From the NCBI RefSeq assembly GCF_000297095.1, contig NZ_AEEA01000131.1, forward strand, positions 1 to 34,377: DNA of 34,377 nucleotides, given 5' to 3'. The notes below the pieces were generated by a model that worked only from the letters and a program-made list of their open reading frames with translations, did not search any database and was not told the origin of the DNA. This document shows, in pieces, positions 14,328 through 22,592 of this stretch. The position numbers were made by a program, and so were the translations under genes. How positions within the stretch are numbered: the stretch's first letter is position 1; each line of letters begins with the position of its first letter. This DNA is from Treponema primitia ZAS-1 (lineage in GTDB: Bacteria; Spirochaetota; Spirochaetia; Treponematales; Breznakiellaceae).

Positions 14328-15275
14328 ATGGCAGACAAGAATTTATTGAACGCCCTCGGAAAGGAAGCAGCCTATCAGCTGGCTAATGTTACTAAGACGC
14401 CGCCCCAATACGGCGCCTTAACCCCTAAGTGGCTCACGAAGATCCTTGAATTCAAGGGACTGGAAGCGGGTATCTACCGGGTGAACAAAGTTGTGGAAGG
14501 GGATGCTCCCCTGGATGTGCTTTGCAGTCAGGATCCCAAGAGGATTGATATTCCCAAGGGTTATATTGAATACCAGACCAAGCCTCGGGAGTATCAGCTC
14601 AATTCCATTTCCACCATCATCAACGTTGATACCAAGGTATCGGATGTGTACAGCGCCCCCTACGATCAGGTTAAGGAACAGCTTTCCCTGGCCATTGAAA
14701 GCCTCAAGGAACGGCAGGAGAGCCAGCTCATCAACAGTGATGATTACGGTCTCCTGAACAATATTGCTGATACCCAGCGGGTTAAGCCCCGGGTCGGCCG
14801 TCCTTTGCCGGACGATATGGACGAACTGATCTCCAAGGTATGGAAGGATCCCTCCTTCTTTCTCGCCCACCCCCGGGCCATTGCGGCCTTTGAGCGTGAA
14901 TGCACCCGCCGCGGCGTTCCGCCGGTAACGGTGAATATCGCCGGCGGTACCTTTATTGCCTGGCGGGGTATCCCCATCATCCCTACAAACAAACTCTTTG
15001 TAGACGGCCTTAAGGATCCCAAGGGCAAGGCGGGAAAGTCCAATATCCTGCTGGTCCGTACCGGCGAAGCCAAGCGCGGCGTTATCGGTCTCTATCAGGC
15101 GGGGCTTCCCGGAGAACAGTCCCGTGGTCTTTCGGTTCGTTTCCGGGGTATTGATGACAACGGCGTCGCCTCCTATCTCCTTTCCCTCTATTGTTCCGCC
15201 GCCATCCTCGCAGACGATGCTATCGGTGTGTTGGAAGATATAGAGGTGGGTGATTACTATGATTACCCCATCTAA
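14328..15275 (+). CDS. Family 2A encapsulin shell protein (SrpI-like)
   Basis: 315 residues. The text YQLANVTKTPPQYGALTPKW, then EAGIYRVN, PREYQL, ERQESQLINSDDYGLLNN and FFLAHPRAIAAFERECTRRG agrees closely with SrpI of Synechococcus as I remember it. Family 2A encapsulins have the HK97 phage-capsid fold and form a hollow protein shell around a cysteine desulfurase. The next gene is exactly such a cargo, overlapping by 17 bp. AAAGGAG precedes the ATG. No phage genes are near, so it is not a capsid remnant. Known members are induced by sulfur starvation or store elemental sulfur. Confidence 0.95.
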   Translation: MADKNLLNALGKEAAYQLANVTKTPPQYGALTPKWLTKILEFKGLEAGIYRVNKVVEGDAPLDVLCSQDPKRIDIPKGYIEYQTKPREYQLNSISTIINVDTKVSDVYSAPYDQVKEQLSLAIESLKERQESQLINSDDYGLLNNIADTQRVKPRVGRPLPDDMDELISKVWKDPSFFLAHPRAIAAFERECTRRGVPPVTVNIAGGTFIAWRGIPIIPTNKLFVDGLKDPKGKAGKSNILLVRTGEAKRGVIGLYQAGLPGEQSRGLSVRFRGIDDNGVASYLLSLYCSAAILADDAIGVLEDIEVGDYYDYPI

Positions 15276-17112
15276 CGGACCCGGAGTCCCCGGTGAGTAC
15301 GATCCGCTTGCCGCCGGTCTCCCGTCCTCCGCGGACATAGCCGCTCTGGCCGCCGCCTACTTCCCGGAATTCGCGGCGCCCGCAGCCGGGCCCGAAGCAG
15401 CCCAGGCAGCGGGTTACCTGGAGCAAGCTGCGGCAGCAGCTCTGCCGAAAGCTACCCAGTCGGCCATCACGGTTCAAGCAGCGCCCCCTCTGGGAGGCGC
15501 CCTCACCCCGGCGGATTATCTGCGTGTTCTGAACGAGAGCCTGGACTTCGGCGCGGTTTTGGGTGACCCCGCATCTGCGGTAGGATCCGGTTCCGCAGGT
15601 AGCAATACTGCTGCGGCTGCCGTGGAGTATGCGGCCGGTTACGCCGGTGGGATAGAAACCGCCGCCTTGGCCGGAGCCGCCGCATATGCCGCAGTTGCGG
15701 ACAGCGCTGTCCTGGGGGGAGCCGCCCAAACAGCAGCGTCCGCAGGGAGCTTCGCTGGAACGCCGTCTGCTGCTTATGCGCCAAGGGTGTTGTCCAAGGA
15801 CAATCCCTTTCCCGAGGCTTGTCCTTCGGTAAAATTTGCCCGGGCGGCAGGGATACTGCCGCCGGTCTCACAGGAACCGGGGAAGAGTATCTATGTGGGG
15901 TCCCGGGATCTATCGGAGATACGAAAGGATTTCCCCATACTGTCGGAAAAGATAAATGGGCGGGATCTGGTATGGCTGGATAACGCCGCCACTACCCAGA
16001 AGCCCCGGCAGGTAATAGACAGGCTTACCTATTTTTACGAGCACGAAAATTCCAATGTGCACCGGGGCGCCCATGAGCTGGCGGCCCGGTCTACGGATGC
16101 CTACGAAGATGCCCGTGGAAAGGTAGCCCGGTTTCTCGGCGCCCCATCAAAGGATAACATCGTTTTTGTCCGGGGCACCACCGAGGGGATCAACCTTGTA
16201 GCCCAGGCCTACGTAAAACAGCTGCTCAGCCCGGGGGATGAGATAATCCTTACCATGCTGGAACACCATGCCAACATTGTTCCCTGGCAGCTTATCGCCC
16301 AGGAAACGGGGGCGGTTATACGGGTGGCTCCCATAGACAAGCTTGGGCAGATTGTCCTTTCGGAATACTCCCGGCTGTTTAACGGCCGCACGAAGTTTGT
16401 GGCGGCTACCCAGGTTTCTAACGCCCTGGGTACCATAGCTCCGGTGGCGGAGATGATCCACATCGCCCACGCCCAGGGGGTGCGGGTTCTCATTGATGGC
16501 GCACAATCGGTGTCCCATATGCCGGTTAATGTTACTGCCCTGGACGCAGACTTCTTTGTCCTGTCGGGGCACAAAATCTTCGCTCCCACCGGTATCGGCG
16601 CCCTCTACGGCAAGGCCGAGGTACTGGAAGCGGCCCGGCCCTACCAGGGCGGGGGTAACATGATTGCCGATGTAACCTTCGAGCGGACCCTGTATCAGGC
16701 GCCGCCGGATAAGTTCGAGGCCGGTACGGGGAACATCGCCGATGCGGTGGGACTCGGGGCAGCCCTGGATTATGTCAGCGCCATCGGCATAGCGAACATC
16801 GGCGCCTACGAGCATGAACTGGTCCGGTATGGTATGACCGAATTAGCAAAAGTGCCGGGGCTGCGTTTAATCGGCACGGCGCCGCTCAAGGCCAGTGTCC
16901 TGTCCTTTGTGCTGGAGGGCTACGAAAACGAAGAAGTCGGAAAGTACCTTAACACCCAGGGCATTGCGGTCCGGGCGGGGCATCATTGCGCCCAGCCGGT
17001 GCTGCGTAACTTTGGTCTTGAGGGTACCGTACGTCCTTCGGTGGCGTTCTACAACACCCCCGGGGAAATCGACGCGCTGGTCAGGGCATTGTTTGGATTA
17101 GTACGAAGGTAA
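15259..17112 (+). CDS. Cysteine desulfurase cargo with long Ala-rich N-terminal encapsulation domain
   Basis: 617 residues. Residues ~215-617 are a SufS-like group II desulfurase: DNAATTQKP, LEHHANIVPW, SGHKIFAPTG with PLP Lys439, and RAGHHCAQP with catalytic Cys577. Residues 1-210 are Ala/Gly/Pro-rich with few charges and contain short conserved-looking islands (LTPADYLRVLNESLDFG, VLSKDNPFPEACPSVKF). This matches the disordered N-terminal targeting domain of family 2A encapsulin cargo. It takes sulfur from cysteine and makes alanine and persulfide inside the shell. ATG 15259 is chosen over GTG 15250 because AGGTGGG (15244-15250) is well spaced before it. Confidence 0.95.
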   Translation: MITPSNGPGVPGEYDPLAAGLPSSADIAALAAAYFPEFAAPAAGPEAAQAAGYLEQAAAAALPKATQSAITVQAAPPLGGALTPADYLRVLNESLDFGAVLGDPASAVGSGSAGSNTAAAAVEYAAGYAGGIETAALAGAAAYAAVADSAVLGGAAQTAASAGSFAGTPSAAYAPRVLSKDNPFPEACPSVKFARAAGILPPVSQEPGKSIYVGSRDLSEIRKDFPILSEKINGRDLVWLDNAATTQKPRQVIDRLTYFYEHENSNVHRGAHELAARSTDAYEDARGKVARFLGAPSKDNIVFVRGTTEGINLVAQAYVKQLLSPGDEIILTMLEHHANIVPWQLIAQETGAVIRVAPIDKLGQIVLSEYSRLFNGRTKFVAATQVSNALGTIAPVAEMIHIAHAQGVRVLIDGAQSVSHMPVNVTALDADFFVLSGHKIFAPTGIGALYGKAEVLEAARPYQGGGNMIADVTFERTLYQAPPDKFEAGTGNIADAVGLGAALDYVSAIGIANIGAYEHELVRYGMTELAKVPGLRLIGTAPLKASVLSFVLEGYENEEVGKYLNTQGIAVRAGHHCAQPVLRNFGLEGTVRPSVAFYNTPGEIDALVRALFGLVRR

Positions 17113-17115
17113 AAA

Positions 17116-18078
17116 TTGGAAAAAACTGAGGCTATCCGAATCAAGCACCTGGTAAATTTGCTGGTAAAGAGTTATCAGGACCATGAGGAGATCATAAAGG
17201 TTGATACCGGGAATCAGTTGAACCGGAGTGTGATCCTTGAGGTTCTGGAAAAACTACGGTGCCTTATATTCCCCGGGTACTTCGGCCGGCGGAATATATC
17301 AGCCGGCCTGGTAGAATACTACGCCGGGGATCTTCTGGAGGAGGTGAGTTTTCATCTCTCCCGGCAGATCGCCCGGGCTCTCCGGCATGTGGATAGTTAC
17401 GCTGCGGCGGAGGCGAAGAACATAGACAGCAGGGCAGAGGAGCTTACCTTTTCTTTTCTGGCGCAGATTCCGGAAATCCGGGATTACCTTGCCACGGATG
17501 TTTCCGCTTCCTTCGAAGGGGACCCCGCTGCATTCAGCAAGGATGAGATCATTTCTTCCTATCCCGGAATCTATGCTATCATGGTAAACCGTTTGGCACA
17601 CGAACTTTACAAGCTGGCGGTTCCCCTGATCCCCCGGATCATGACAGAACACGCCCACAGCGTTACTGGTATTGATATACACCCCGGGGCAACCATAGGG
17701 CATCATTTTTTTACCGATCACGGCACGGGGATCGTCATTGGTGAGACCACGGTGATTGGCAACTTCGTAAAGCTCTACCAGGGGGTTACCCTGGGGGCCC
17801 TCTCCACCCGGGGCGGTCAGGTTTTGAAGGAAGTGAAGCGCCATCCCACCATCGAAGACCATGTTACTATTTATTCCGGAGCTTCAATCCTTGGGGGTAA
17901 CACGATTATTGGCGAGGGTGTGGTTATCGGCAGTAATGCTTTTGTTACCAAGTCGGTACCGGAAAAAACCAAGGTCAGTGTTAAGAACCCGGAACTGCAG
18001 TTTAAATCCGATGAGCATGATGACAAGTGGGAACATAAGGAATTCCTGCAGGATGATATTTTTGATTATATGATTTAA
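17116..18078 (+). CDS. cysE: Serine O-acetyltransferase (EpsC/CysE family)
   Basis: 320 residues. After an N-terminal helical domain of ~170 residues comes the hexapeptide-repeat beta-helix (HPGATIGHHFFTDHGTGIVI, then GNFVKLYQGVTLGALS and HPTIEDHVTIYSGASILGG). It makes O-acetylserine, the acceptor for the cysteine synthases. It starts with TTG 17116, three bases after the desulfurase stop, with AAGG before it. Serine acetyltransferases are frequent partners of family 2A encapsulin operons. Its stop overlaps the stop of the convergent RseC-like gene. Confidence 0.93.
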   Translation: MEKTEAIRIKHLVNLLVKSYQDHEEIIKVDTGNQLNRSVILEVLEKLRCLIFPGYFGRRNISAGLVEYYAGDLLEEVSFHLSRQIARALRHVDSYAAAEAKNIDSRAEELTFSFLAQIPEIRDYLATDVSASFEGDPAAFSKDEIISSYPGIYAIMVNRLAHELYKLAVPLIPRIMTEHAHSVTGIDIHPGATIGHHFFTDHGTGIVIGETTVIGNFVKLYQGVTLGALSTRGGQVLKEVKRHPTIEDHVTIYSGASILGGNTIIGEGVVIGSNAFVTKSVPEKTKVSVKNPELQFKSDEHDDKWEHKEFLQDDIFDYMI

Positions 18079-18491
18079 ATTGCCGCCAGCTCATAGGCTA
18101 TCGGGGTATTTGCGGGGTTCTTCTTGTTGCTCCACCGTATAATCCCAAATGCGGCGATTGTCATGACCATCCCCAGGCCGAACGATAGGGGTCCCTTGTA
18201 GGTTGAAACGCCCAATTGGGGTAAAAGTGCGTCACCTATGCCCAGACTGATGATAAAGGCGGCAATGCAAATGCCGATCTGGGCCAGGTTACGAAACCGT
18301 ACCTTGTCATAATCCGATTCAACCCTGACATGATCGCCGATCTTGGCTTGGCAGAGGTTCCGGGTTTCAAGGAAGACGGATTCCACGGTGGTGACGCTGC
18401 CGCAGCAGCCGCCCCCGGTGGTAAGCAGCCGTTCCACCTTAACCACCGCCGTTTCTCCCCTAATGTCTGTAACAATACCGGTTTCCCTCAT
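18075..18491 (-). CDS. RseC/SoxR-reducing system family membrane protein
   Basis: 138 residues: an N-terminal soluble domain (RETGIVTDIRGETAVVKVER, GGGCCGS with Cys29/Cys30, Cys47) and two membrane helices (FRNLAQIGICIAAFIISLGI; FGLGMVMTIAAFGII). This is the RseC family, found next to Rnf/Rsx electron-transport genes; its biochemical job is poorly known. Start at ATG 18491 with GGAGGT before it. The gene is convergent with cysE and their stop codons overlap by a few bases. Confidence 0.8.
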   Translation of the reverse strand: MRETGIVTDIRGETAVVKVERLLTTGGGCCGSVTTVESVFLETRNLCQAKIGDHVRVESDYDKVRFRNLAQIGICIAAFIISLGIGDALLPQLGVSTYKGPLSFGLGMVMTIAAFGIIRWSNKKNPANTPIAYELAAI

Positions 18492-18571
18492 AACGTTACC
18501 TCCAATACAACTATTCACCGAAAAGTCGGGGAGGTCAAGATAAAAAGGTAAGGCTTTTCAAAAAATTCGAT

Positions 18572-18608
18572 ATAAAAAAGCGTATAGTCCGGTGACTATA
18601 ACACGCTT
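18572..18608 (-). terminator. Intrinsic terminator of the amino acid ABC operon
   Basis: Minus strand hairpin (AAGCG and TATAGTC arms with a three-base bulge, ACCG loop) followed by six T. The stop codon of the ATPase gene (18596-18598) is within the stem. Confidence 0.75.
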
Positions 18609-19372
18609 TGCAAAAACTGGCGGGTTCTATCGTTAACAGGATTGGTAAACATATCCTTAGGATGCCCGGTTTCCAAAATGGATCCTTCGAACATAAATAC
18701 TACCTTATCCGCCACATCCCGGGCAAAGTTCATCTCGTGGGTCACCACCAGCATGGTCATCCCCCCCTGGGCGAGGCTTTTCATAACGTTCAGCACTTCT
18801 CCTACCAGCTCGGGGTCCAGGGCGGAGGTGGGTTCGTCAAAGAGCATTATCTTCGGCTCCATGGCCAGGGCGCGCGCTATGGCCACACGCTGCTGCTGAC
18901 CGCCGGAGAGCTGGGAAGGGAAGGCATCGGTTTTGTCCGCCAGGCCCACCCGGTCAAGCAGAACCTTGGCCCGGTTCCGGGCTTCCCCTTCGGTGAGTTT
19001 TCGTACATGCATGGGGGCAAGCATCAGATTTTCTATGGCTGTTTTATGGGGGAACAGGTTAAAGCTCTGGAACACCATGCCCACCTCAAGCAGGACCTTT
19101 GTCTGTTCATGGTGGGGCAGCTTGAGGGTATCCACCCCATTGGCGCAGTCAAAGAGCAGTTTGTCGTCAATATAAATTTGACCGCTGTTAATTTTTTCAA
19201 GGTGGTTAAGGGAACGCAGGAATGTTGATTTTCCCGCGCCGGATGGACCGATAATGCAGACCACTTCCCGCTGCTCCACCGTGAGGGATACGTTTTTCAA
19301 CACCTCCAAGGGTTGGCCGGTGGTCCTGGAGTGAAAAGTTTTGCAGACATCCACCGTCTTAATCATTGACAT
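18596..19372 (-). CDS. Polar amino acid ABC importer, ATP-binding subunit (GlnQ/TcyN type)
   Basis: 258 residues. Walker A GPSGAGKST, signature LSGGQQQR, Walker B IMLFDEPTSALDP, H-loop VVTHEMNFARDVAD. It powers import by the adjoining permease. It is the last gene of a three-gene operon (binding protein, permease, ATPase). The surroundings suggest cystine or another sulfur amino acid as substrate, but polar amino acid importers cannot be told apart by sequence alone. Confidence 0.93.
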   Translation of the reverse strand: MSMIKTVDVCKTFHSRTTGQPLEVLKNVSLTVEQREVVCIIGPSGAGKSTFLRSLNHLEKINSGQIYIDDKLLFDCANGVDTLKLPHHEQTKVLLEVGMVFQSFNLFPHKTAIENLMLAPMHVRKLTEGEARNRAKVLLDRVGLADKTDAFPSQLSGGQQQRVAIARALAMEPKIMLFDEPTSALDPELVGEVLNVMKSLAQGGMTMLVVTHEMNFARDVADKVVFMFEGSILETGHPKDMFTNPVNDRTRQFLQSVL

Positions 19373-19387
19373 AGTGTTAGCGGTCCC

Positions 19388-20065
19388 CTATTCGTACACG
19401 GAATACTTTTTTTCCAGCTTATGGAAAACAAAGGTAAACACCGCGGTGATGATAAGATAGAGTATCATTGCGGGAATATACACCAGGGCTGAACGGGTTG
19501 AGCCTTCGATATTTCTTGTTGCTTTGGTAATATCAATAAGGGCTATCATGGACACCAATGATGCGTCTTTAAGAACCATGATAAATTCATTGCCAATGGG
19601 CGGTATAAGGCGCCTGATGGCCTGGGGCACCACCACAAGGCTCATGGTCTGGGGGTAGGAAAGCCCCAATGCCCGGGAAGCCTCGAACTGGCCTTTGTGA
19701 ATGCTCTGAATCGCCGCCCTGATAATCTCCGCGCAATAGGCGGCGGAGTTCAGGGAAAAGGCGATAAAAGCCGGAATAAAACGGTCCAGAAATTGATCCC
19801 CCGTTCTGATGATGAAGAAGGGCACCATCAAGGGCAGCGCGTAATAGATAAAGTATAGCTGCATCAAAAGAGGGGTGCCCCGGAAAAAGAAAATATAGGC
19901 GCTGCAAAATTTGTTCACCCACGTATACTTCGACATCTTCCCCAGGGCGAGGAAGAGGCTCAGTATAACCCCCGCCGAGACGGAGAGAAGTGTGAGCCCA
20001 ATGGTAACCCTGGCGCCTCCCAAAAGAGAAGGCACCCAGGAAAGTATTTTTTGCAGCGCTCCCAA
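19388..20065 (-). CDS. Polar amino acid ABC importer, permease subunit
   Basis: 225 residues, HisM/GlnP family with about five membrane helices. The coupling EAA loop is EASRALGLSYPQTMSLVVVP. FFFRGTPLLMQLYFIYYALP is typical of these permeases. It begins with TTG 20065, 5 bp after the binding-protein stop, with AAGGAAA before it. The gap to the ATPase gene is 15 bp. Confidence 0.92.
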   Translation of the reverse strand: MGALQKILSWVPSLLGGARVTIGLTLLSVSAGVILSLFLALGKMSKYTWVNKFCSAYIFFFRGTPLLMQLYFIYYALPLMVPFFIIRTGDQFLDRFIPAFIAFSLNSAAYCAEIIRAAIQSIHKGQFEASRALGLSYPQTMSLVVVPQAIRRLIPPIGNEFIMVLKDASLVSMIALIDITKATRNIEGSTRSALVYIPAMILYLIITAVFTFVFHKLEKKYSVYE

Positions 20066-20070
20066 TGGCT

Positions 20071-20889
20071 CTATTTCCTTGCGGCGCTGACCATGTCCAC
20101 ACCGCCGAAGATTTCCTTGGAAATCTTGAGCATGGTACCGTCCGCAAAAAGGGCGTCCAGCGCTTTGTCAATCTCCGCAGTCAGGGCGTCATTTCCTTTC
20201 TTGAGGCAGACACCGAAGGTTTCATCCGGGGGAGCCTGCCATACAATCTCGAAGGGGCTGTCCGCAGGGGCAACATAGTCAACCGCCACGAGGAGGTCGG
20301 TTACAATGGCGTCCACCCGCCCGAGTTTGAGCTCGTCAAAGCAGTACATCACCTTGTCATACTCGTAGGGGGTAAACTGCAGTCCCTTGGCAGCCAAATC
20401 GGCCATGTAGAAATCTGAAGTGGTTTCTTCCTGATAGGCCACGCCCAATCCTGCCAGTTCGGAAGGATCCTTGACTTTTGCCTTACCGTTCTTAAGGAGC
20501 ACTATGGCCAAGGCATTCCCCACATAGGGCTTGCTAAAATTATGCGCCGCGAGCCGGGCTTCATTTATGGTTACCGACGACATAATTGCGTCATATTTGC
20601 CGGTGTCCACTCCGGCGAAAATCCCATCCCAAGCGGTGTCCACAAATTTAACCTTAAGCCCCATTTTCTCCGCCAGGGCCTTTGCCAGGGACACATCAAA
20701 CCCGATGGGGGTCTTGCCGTCCGCGTCGTAGTACTCCATGGGGGGGTACCCAATTTCCATCCCTACGGTCAGGGTTCCTTCTTCTATGGTCAGCCCGCCG
20801 GACTGTTGCTTGCCGCCACCCGCAAAGACACCCTGGATCAGAACCATACTTGCCAGAACTAATCCGGCTACTTTTGCTATTCTCCTCAT
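20071..20889 (-). CDS. Periplasmic amino acid-binding protein of the ABC importer
   Basis: 272 residues, solute-binding protein family 3. Signal peptide MRRIAKVAGLVLASMVLIQG with a likely signal peptidase I cut after VFA; there is no lipobox cysteine, so it should be free in the periplasm. Conserved parts: GMEIGYPPMEYYD, GFDVSLAKALAEKMG, DAIMSSVTINEAR. AAGGAGG precedes the ATG. It is the first gene of the operon and is divergent from cysK. Ligand unknown; cystine is a fair guess from the setting. Confidence 0.92.
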   Translation of the reverse strand: MRRIAKVAGLVLASMVLIQGVFAGGGKQQSGGLTIEEGTLTVGMEIGYPPMEYYDADGKTPIGFDVSLAKALAEKMGLKVKFVDTAWDGIFAGVDTGKYDAIMSSVTINEARLAAHNFSKPYVGNALAIVLLKNGKAKVKDPSELAGLGVAYQEETTSDFYMADLAAKGLQFTPYEYDKVMYCFDELKLGRVDAIVTDLLVAVDYVAPADSPFEIVWQAPPDETFGVCLKKGNDALTAEIDKALDALFADGTMLKISKEIFGGVDMVSAARK

Positions 20890-20911
20890 ACATTCCTCCT
20901 TTTGTAGTGAA

Positions 20912-20941
20912 AGTATAACTTGTAATTTTTTCCGGTGTCAA
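20912..20941 (-). promoter_or_regulatory. Promoter of the amino acid ABC operon
   Basis: Minus strand TTGACA (20941-20936), 18-nt spacer, TATACT (20917-20912), 22 bp before the binding-protein ATG. Confidence 0.65.
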
Positions 20942-20971
20942 CAAACTGTACTGCCAAATATACCGTATTTC

Positions 20972-20995
20972 TGCATTTTTATACCATAAAATGCA
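20972..20995. repeat. TGCATTTT-N8-AAAATGCA inverted repeat
   Basis: Perfect 8-bp arms (20972-20979 and 20988-20995) in the gap between the ABC operon and cysK. It lies upstream of both divergent promoters, so it is a possible operator for a second regulator. Confidence 0.45.
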
Positions 20996-21057
20996 TATTC
21001 ATACAGGATCAAGGGTCTTCAGGATTGATGAAAGATGGTCATTTTTGTAATAGGTAC

Positions 21058-21104
21058 TTGACATAATTGATTTTTCTATATATAATGCCTATATTAATAC
21101 TAGG
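21058..21104 (+). promoter_or_regulatory. Consensus promoter and CCTA-N9-TAGG operator of cysK copy 1
   Basis: TTGACA (21058-21063), 17-nt spacer, TATAAT (21081-21086): a full sigma-70 consensus. The dyad CCTA (21088-21091), nine bases, TAGG (21101-21104) covers the predicted start. Such a strong promoter would need repression, which fits the dyad position. Confidence 0.75.
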
Positions 21105-21124
21105 AATTAACACAGGAGGTTAAT

Positions 21125-22045
21125 ATGGCTAGGGCAGACAAAATTACGGATCTGATTGGGAATACCCCAATAGTTAAAATCAACAAACTCAATGAAAGCG
21201 GGGCAACGGTGTATGTAAAGCTGGAGAGCTTTAATCCTCTTTCCAGTGTCAAGGATCGGATCGCCCTTGCGTTGATCGAAGCAGGCGAGGCGGAAGGCAA
21301 AATTAAGAAGGGTACGGTTCTTATTGAACCTACCAGCGGTAATACCGGTATCGGCCTTGCCTTTGTGGCGGCGGTTAAGGGGTACCGGATCATTCTTACC
21401 ATGCCGGAAACTATGAGTATTGAGCGGCGGAAGCTCCTCAAAGCCCTGGGGGCGGAACTGGAACTGACCGAAGGCGCCAAGGGTATGAAGGGCGCCATTG
21501 CCAAGGCGGAAGAACTGGCGGCTACTATCCCCAATTCCTATATCCCTCAGCAGTTTAACAATCCCGCTAACCCCGCGATTCACGAGAAAACCACGGGCCC
21601 CGAGATTTGGGATGATACGGAAGGGAAGGTTGACATCCTCATCGGCGGGGTCGGCACCGGCGGTACCATTACCGGTGCGGGCAAGTATCTTAAGTCCAAG
21701 AAAGCCTCGGTAAAGGTTATCGCCGTGGAACCTTCGGCCTCCCCGGTTCTTTCCGGTGGACAGCCCGGACCCCACAAGATCCAGGGTATCGGCGCGGGTT
21801 TTGTACCCCAGGTCTACGGGAAAGACATTGTGGATGAGATTTACCAGACCGATGATGTAAAGGCCGGCGCTATCGCCCGCCGGGCAGCCAAAGAAGAGGG
21901 TATTCTGGTAGGTATTTCCTCCGGCGCAGCCCTGGAAGCGGCCCTAACCATTGCCAAGCGGCCTGAAAATAAGGGTAAGACCATTGTGGCCGTGCTGCCC
22001 GATACGGGGGAACGTTACCTTTCAACCTGGCTCTGGGAAGATTAA
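21125..22045 (+). CDS. cysK: Cysteine synthase A, copy 1
   Basis: 306 residues. Motifs: NPLSSVKDRIA with the PLP lysine, EPTSGNTGIGLAF, QFNNPANPAIHEKTTGPEIW, GGVGTGGTITGAGKYL, SSGAALEAAL. It makes cysteine from O-acetylserine and sulfide. AGGAGGT precedes the ATG. It is followed after 12 bp by a NifX-like gene, an unusual partner. A second cysK copy lies 0.5 kb downstream. The two proteins are near neighbours in sequence, so a local duplication is likely. Confidence 0.95.
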   Translation: MARADKITDLIGNTPIVKINKLNESGATVYVKLESFNPLSSVKDRIALALIEAGEAEGKIKKGTVLIEPTSGNTGIGLAFVAAVKGYRIILTMPETMSIERRKLLKALGAELELTEGAKGMKGAIAKAEELAATIPNSYIPQQFNNPANPAIHEKTTGPEIWDDTEGKVDILIGGVGTGGTITGAGKYLKSKKASVKVIAVEPSASPVLSGGQPGPHKIQGIGAGFVPQVYGKDIVDEIYQTDDVKAGAIARRAAKEEGILVGISSGAALEAALTIAKRPENKGKTIVAVLPDTGERYLSTWLWED

Positions 22046-22057
22046 ACGGAGTTTTTC

Positions 22058-22426
22058 ATGGGGTGGAGAGTTGCCGCTGCAAGTATTGATGGTATATTGG
22101 TAACCGAGCATTACGGTCGTTCTAAATGGTTTTACATAGTAGATGTTCAGCCGGATGGGACTTTTGTAAGCGTGGAAAGACGTTCGGTAACTCCACTCTG
22201 TGAAAGCGGAAGCCACTCCGAATCGGGGATGGCTTTCGGTATCCAAGCCCTCCGGGACTGCGTTGCGGTTCTGGTGGCGGTAATTGGTCCTTCAGCCCGC
22301 AAGCAGCTTGAGCTTGCGGGTATCGCGGTTTTTGAACAGCCGGTTATTATTGAGGATGCTGCACAGAAATTGGCTGCCTATTACGGCCGTATCAACCAGC
22401 CGGAAAGCAACATAGAAAACACATAA
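22058..22426 (+). CDS. NifX/NafY-like nitrogenase cofactor-binding domain protein
   Basis: 122 residues, a single domain of the dinitrogenase iron-molybdenum cofactor biosynthesis family (WRVAAASIDGILVTEHYGRS, later VLVAVIGPSARKQLELAGIA). Such proteins bind NifB-co or FeMo-co-like clusters, and the domain is often fused to the C-terminus of NifB. Here NifB lacks that domain and the NifX-like protein is separate. CGGAG precedes the ATG. It forms an operon with cysK copy 1, so it shares its sulfur-type promoter. Confidence 0.85.
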   Translation: MGWRVAAASIDGILVTEHYGRSKWFYIVDVQPDGTFVSVERRSVTPLCESGSHSESGMAFGIQALRDCVAVLVAVIGPSARKQLELAGIAVFEQPVIIEDAAQKLAAYYGRINQPESNIENT

Positions 22427-22459
22427 ACAGCTTATTTTTTTAATTTAAAGGATTATCTA

Positions 22460-22494
22460 TTGACACTAATTAAAATTCCTAGTATTTATATAGA
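22460..22494 (+). promoter_or_regulatory. Promoter and CCTA-N9-TAGA operator of the cysK-nifB-like-nifDK-like operon
   Basis: TTGACA (22460-22465) with a weak -10 (TATTTA, 22483-22488, spacer 17) inside the dyad CCTA (22478-22481), nine bases, TAGA (22491-22494). The 20 bases at 22474-22493 match the reverse complement of the cysK copy 1 site at 19 of 20 positions. A leader of about 100 nt follows. Confidence 0.65.
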
Positions 22495-22592
22495 TATTAT
22501 ATCTTATTAAATACTTGTATTTAATAAGACTTTTGAATGAATGACTGAGGATATCCCTTCTTCATTCCATTGATTGTTTATGGAGGAGCATC

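Noticed and set aside
14328..15275. Phage major capsid protein, since the encapsulin shares the HK97 fold
   Set aside because: No phage genes nearby, sequence follows SrpI-type encapsulins, and the next gene is the expected desulfurase cargo.
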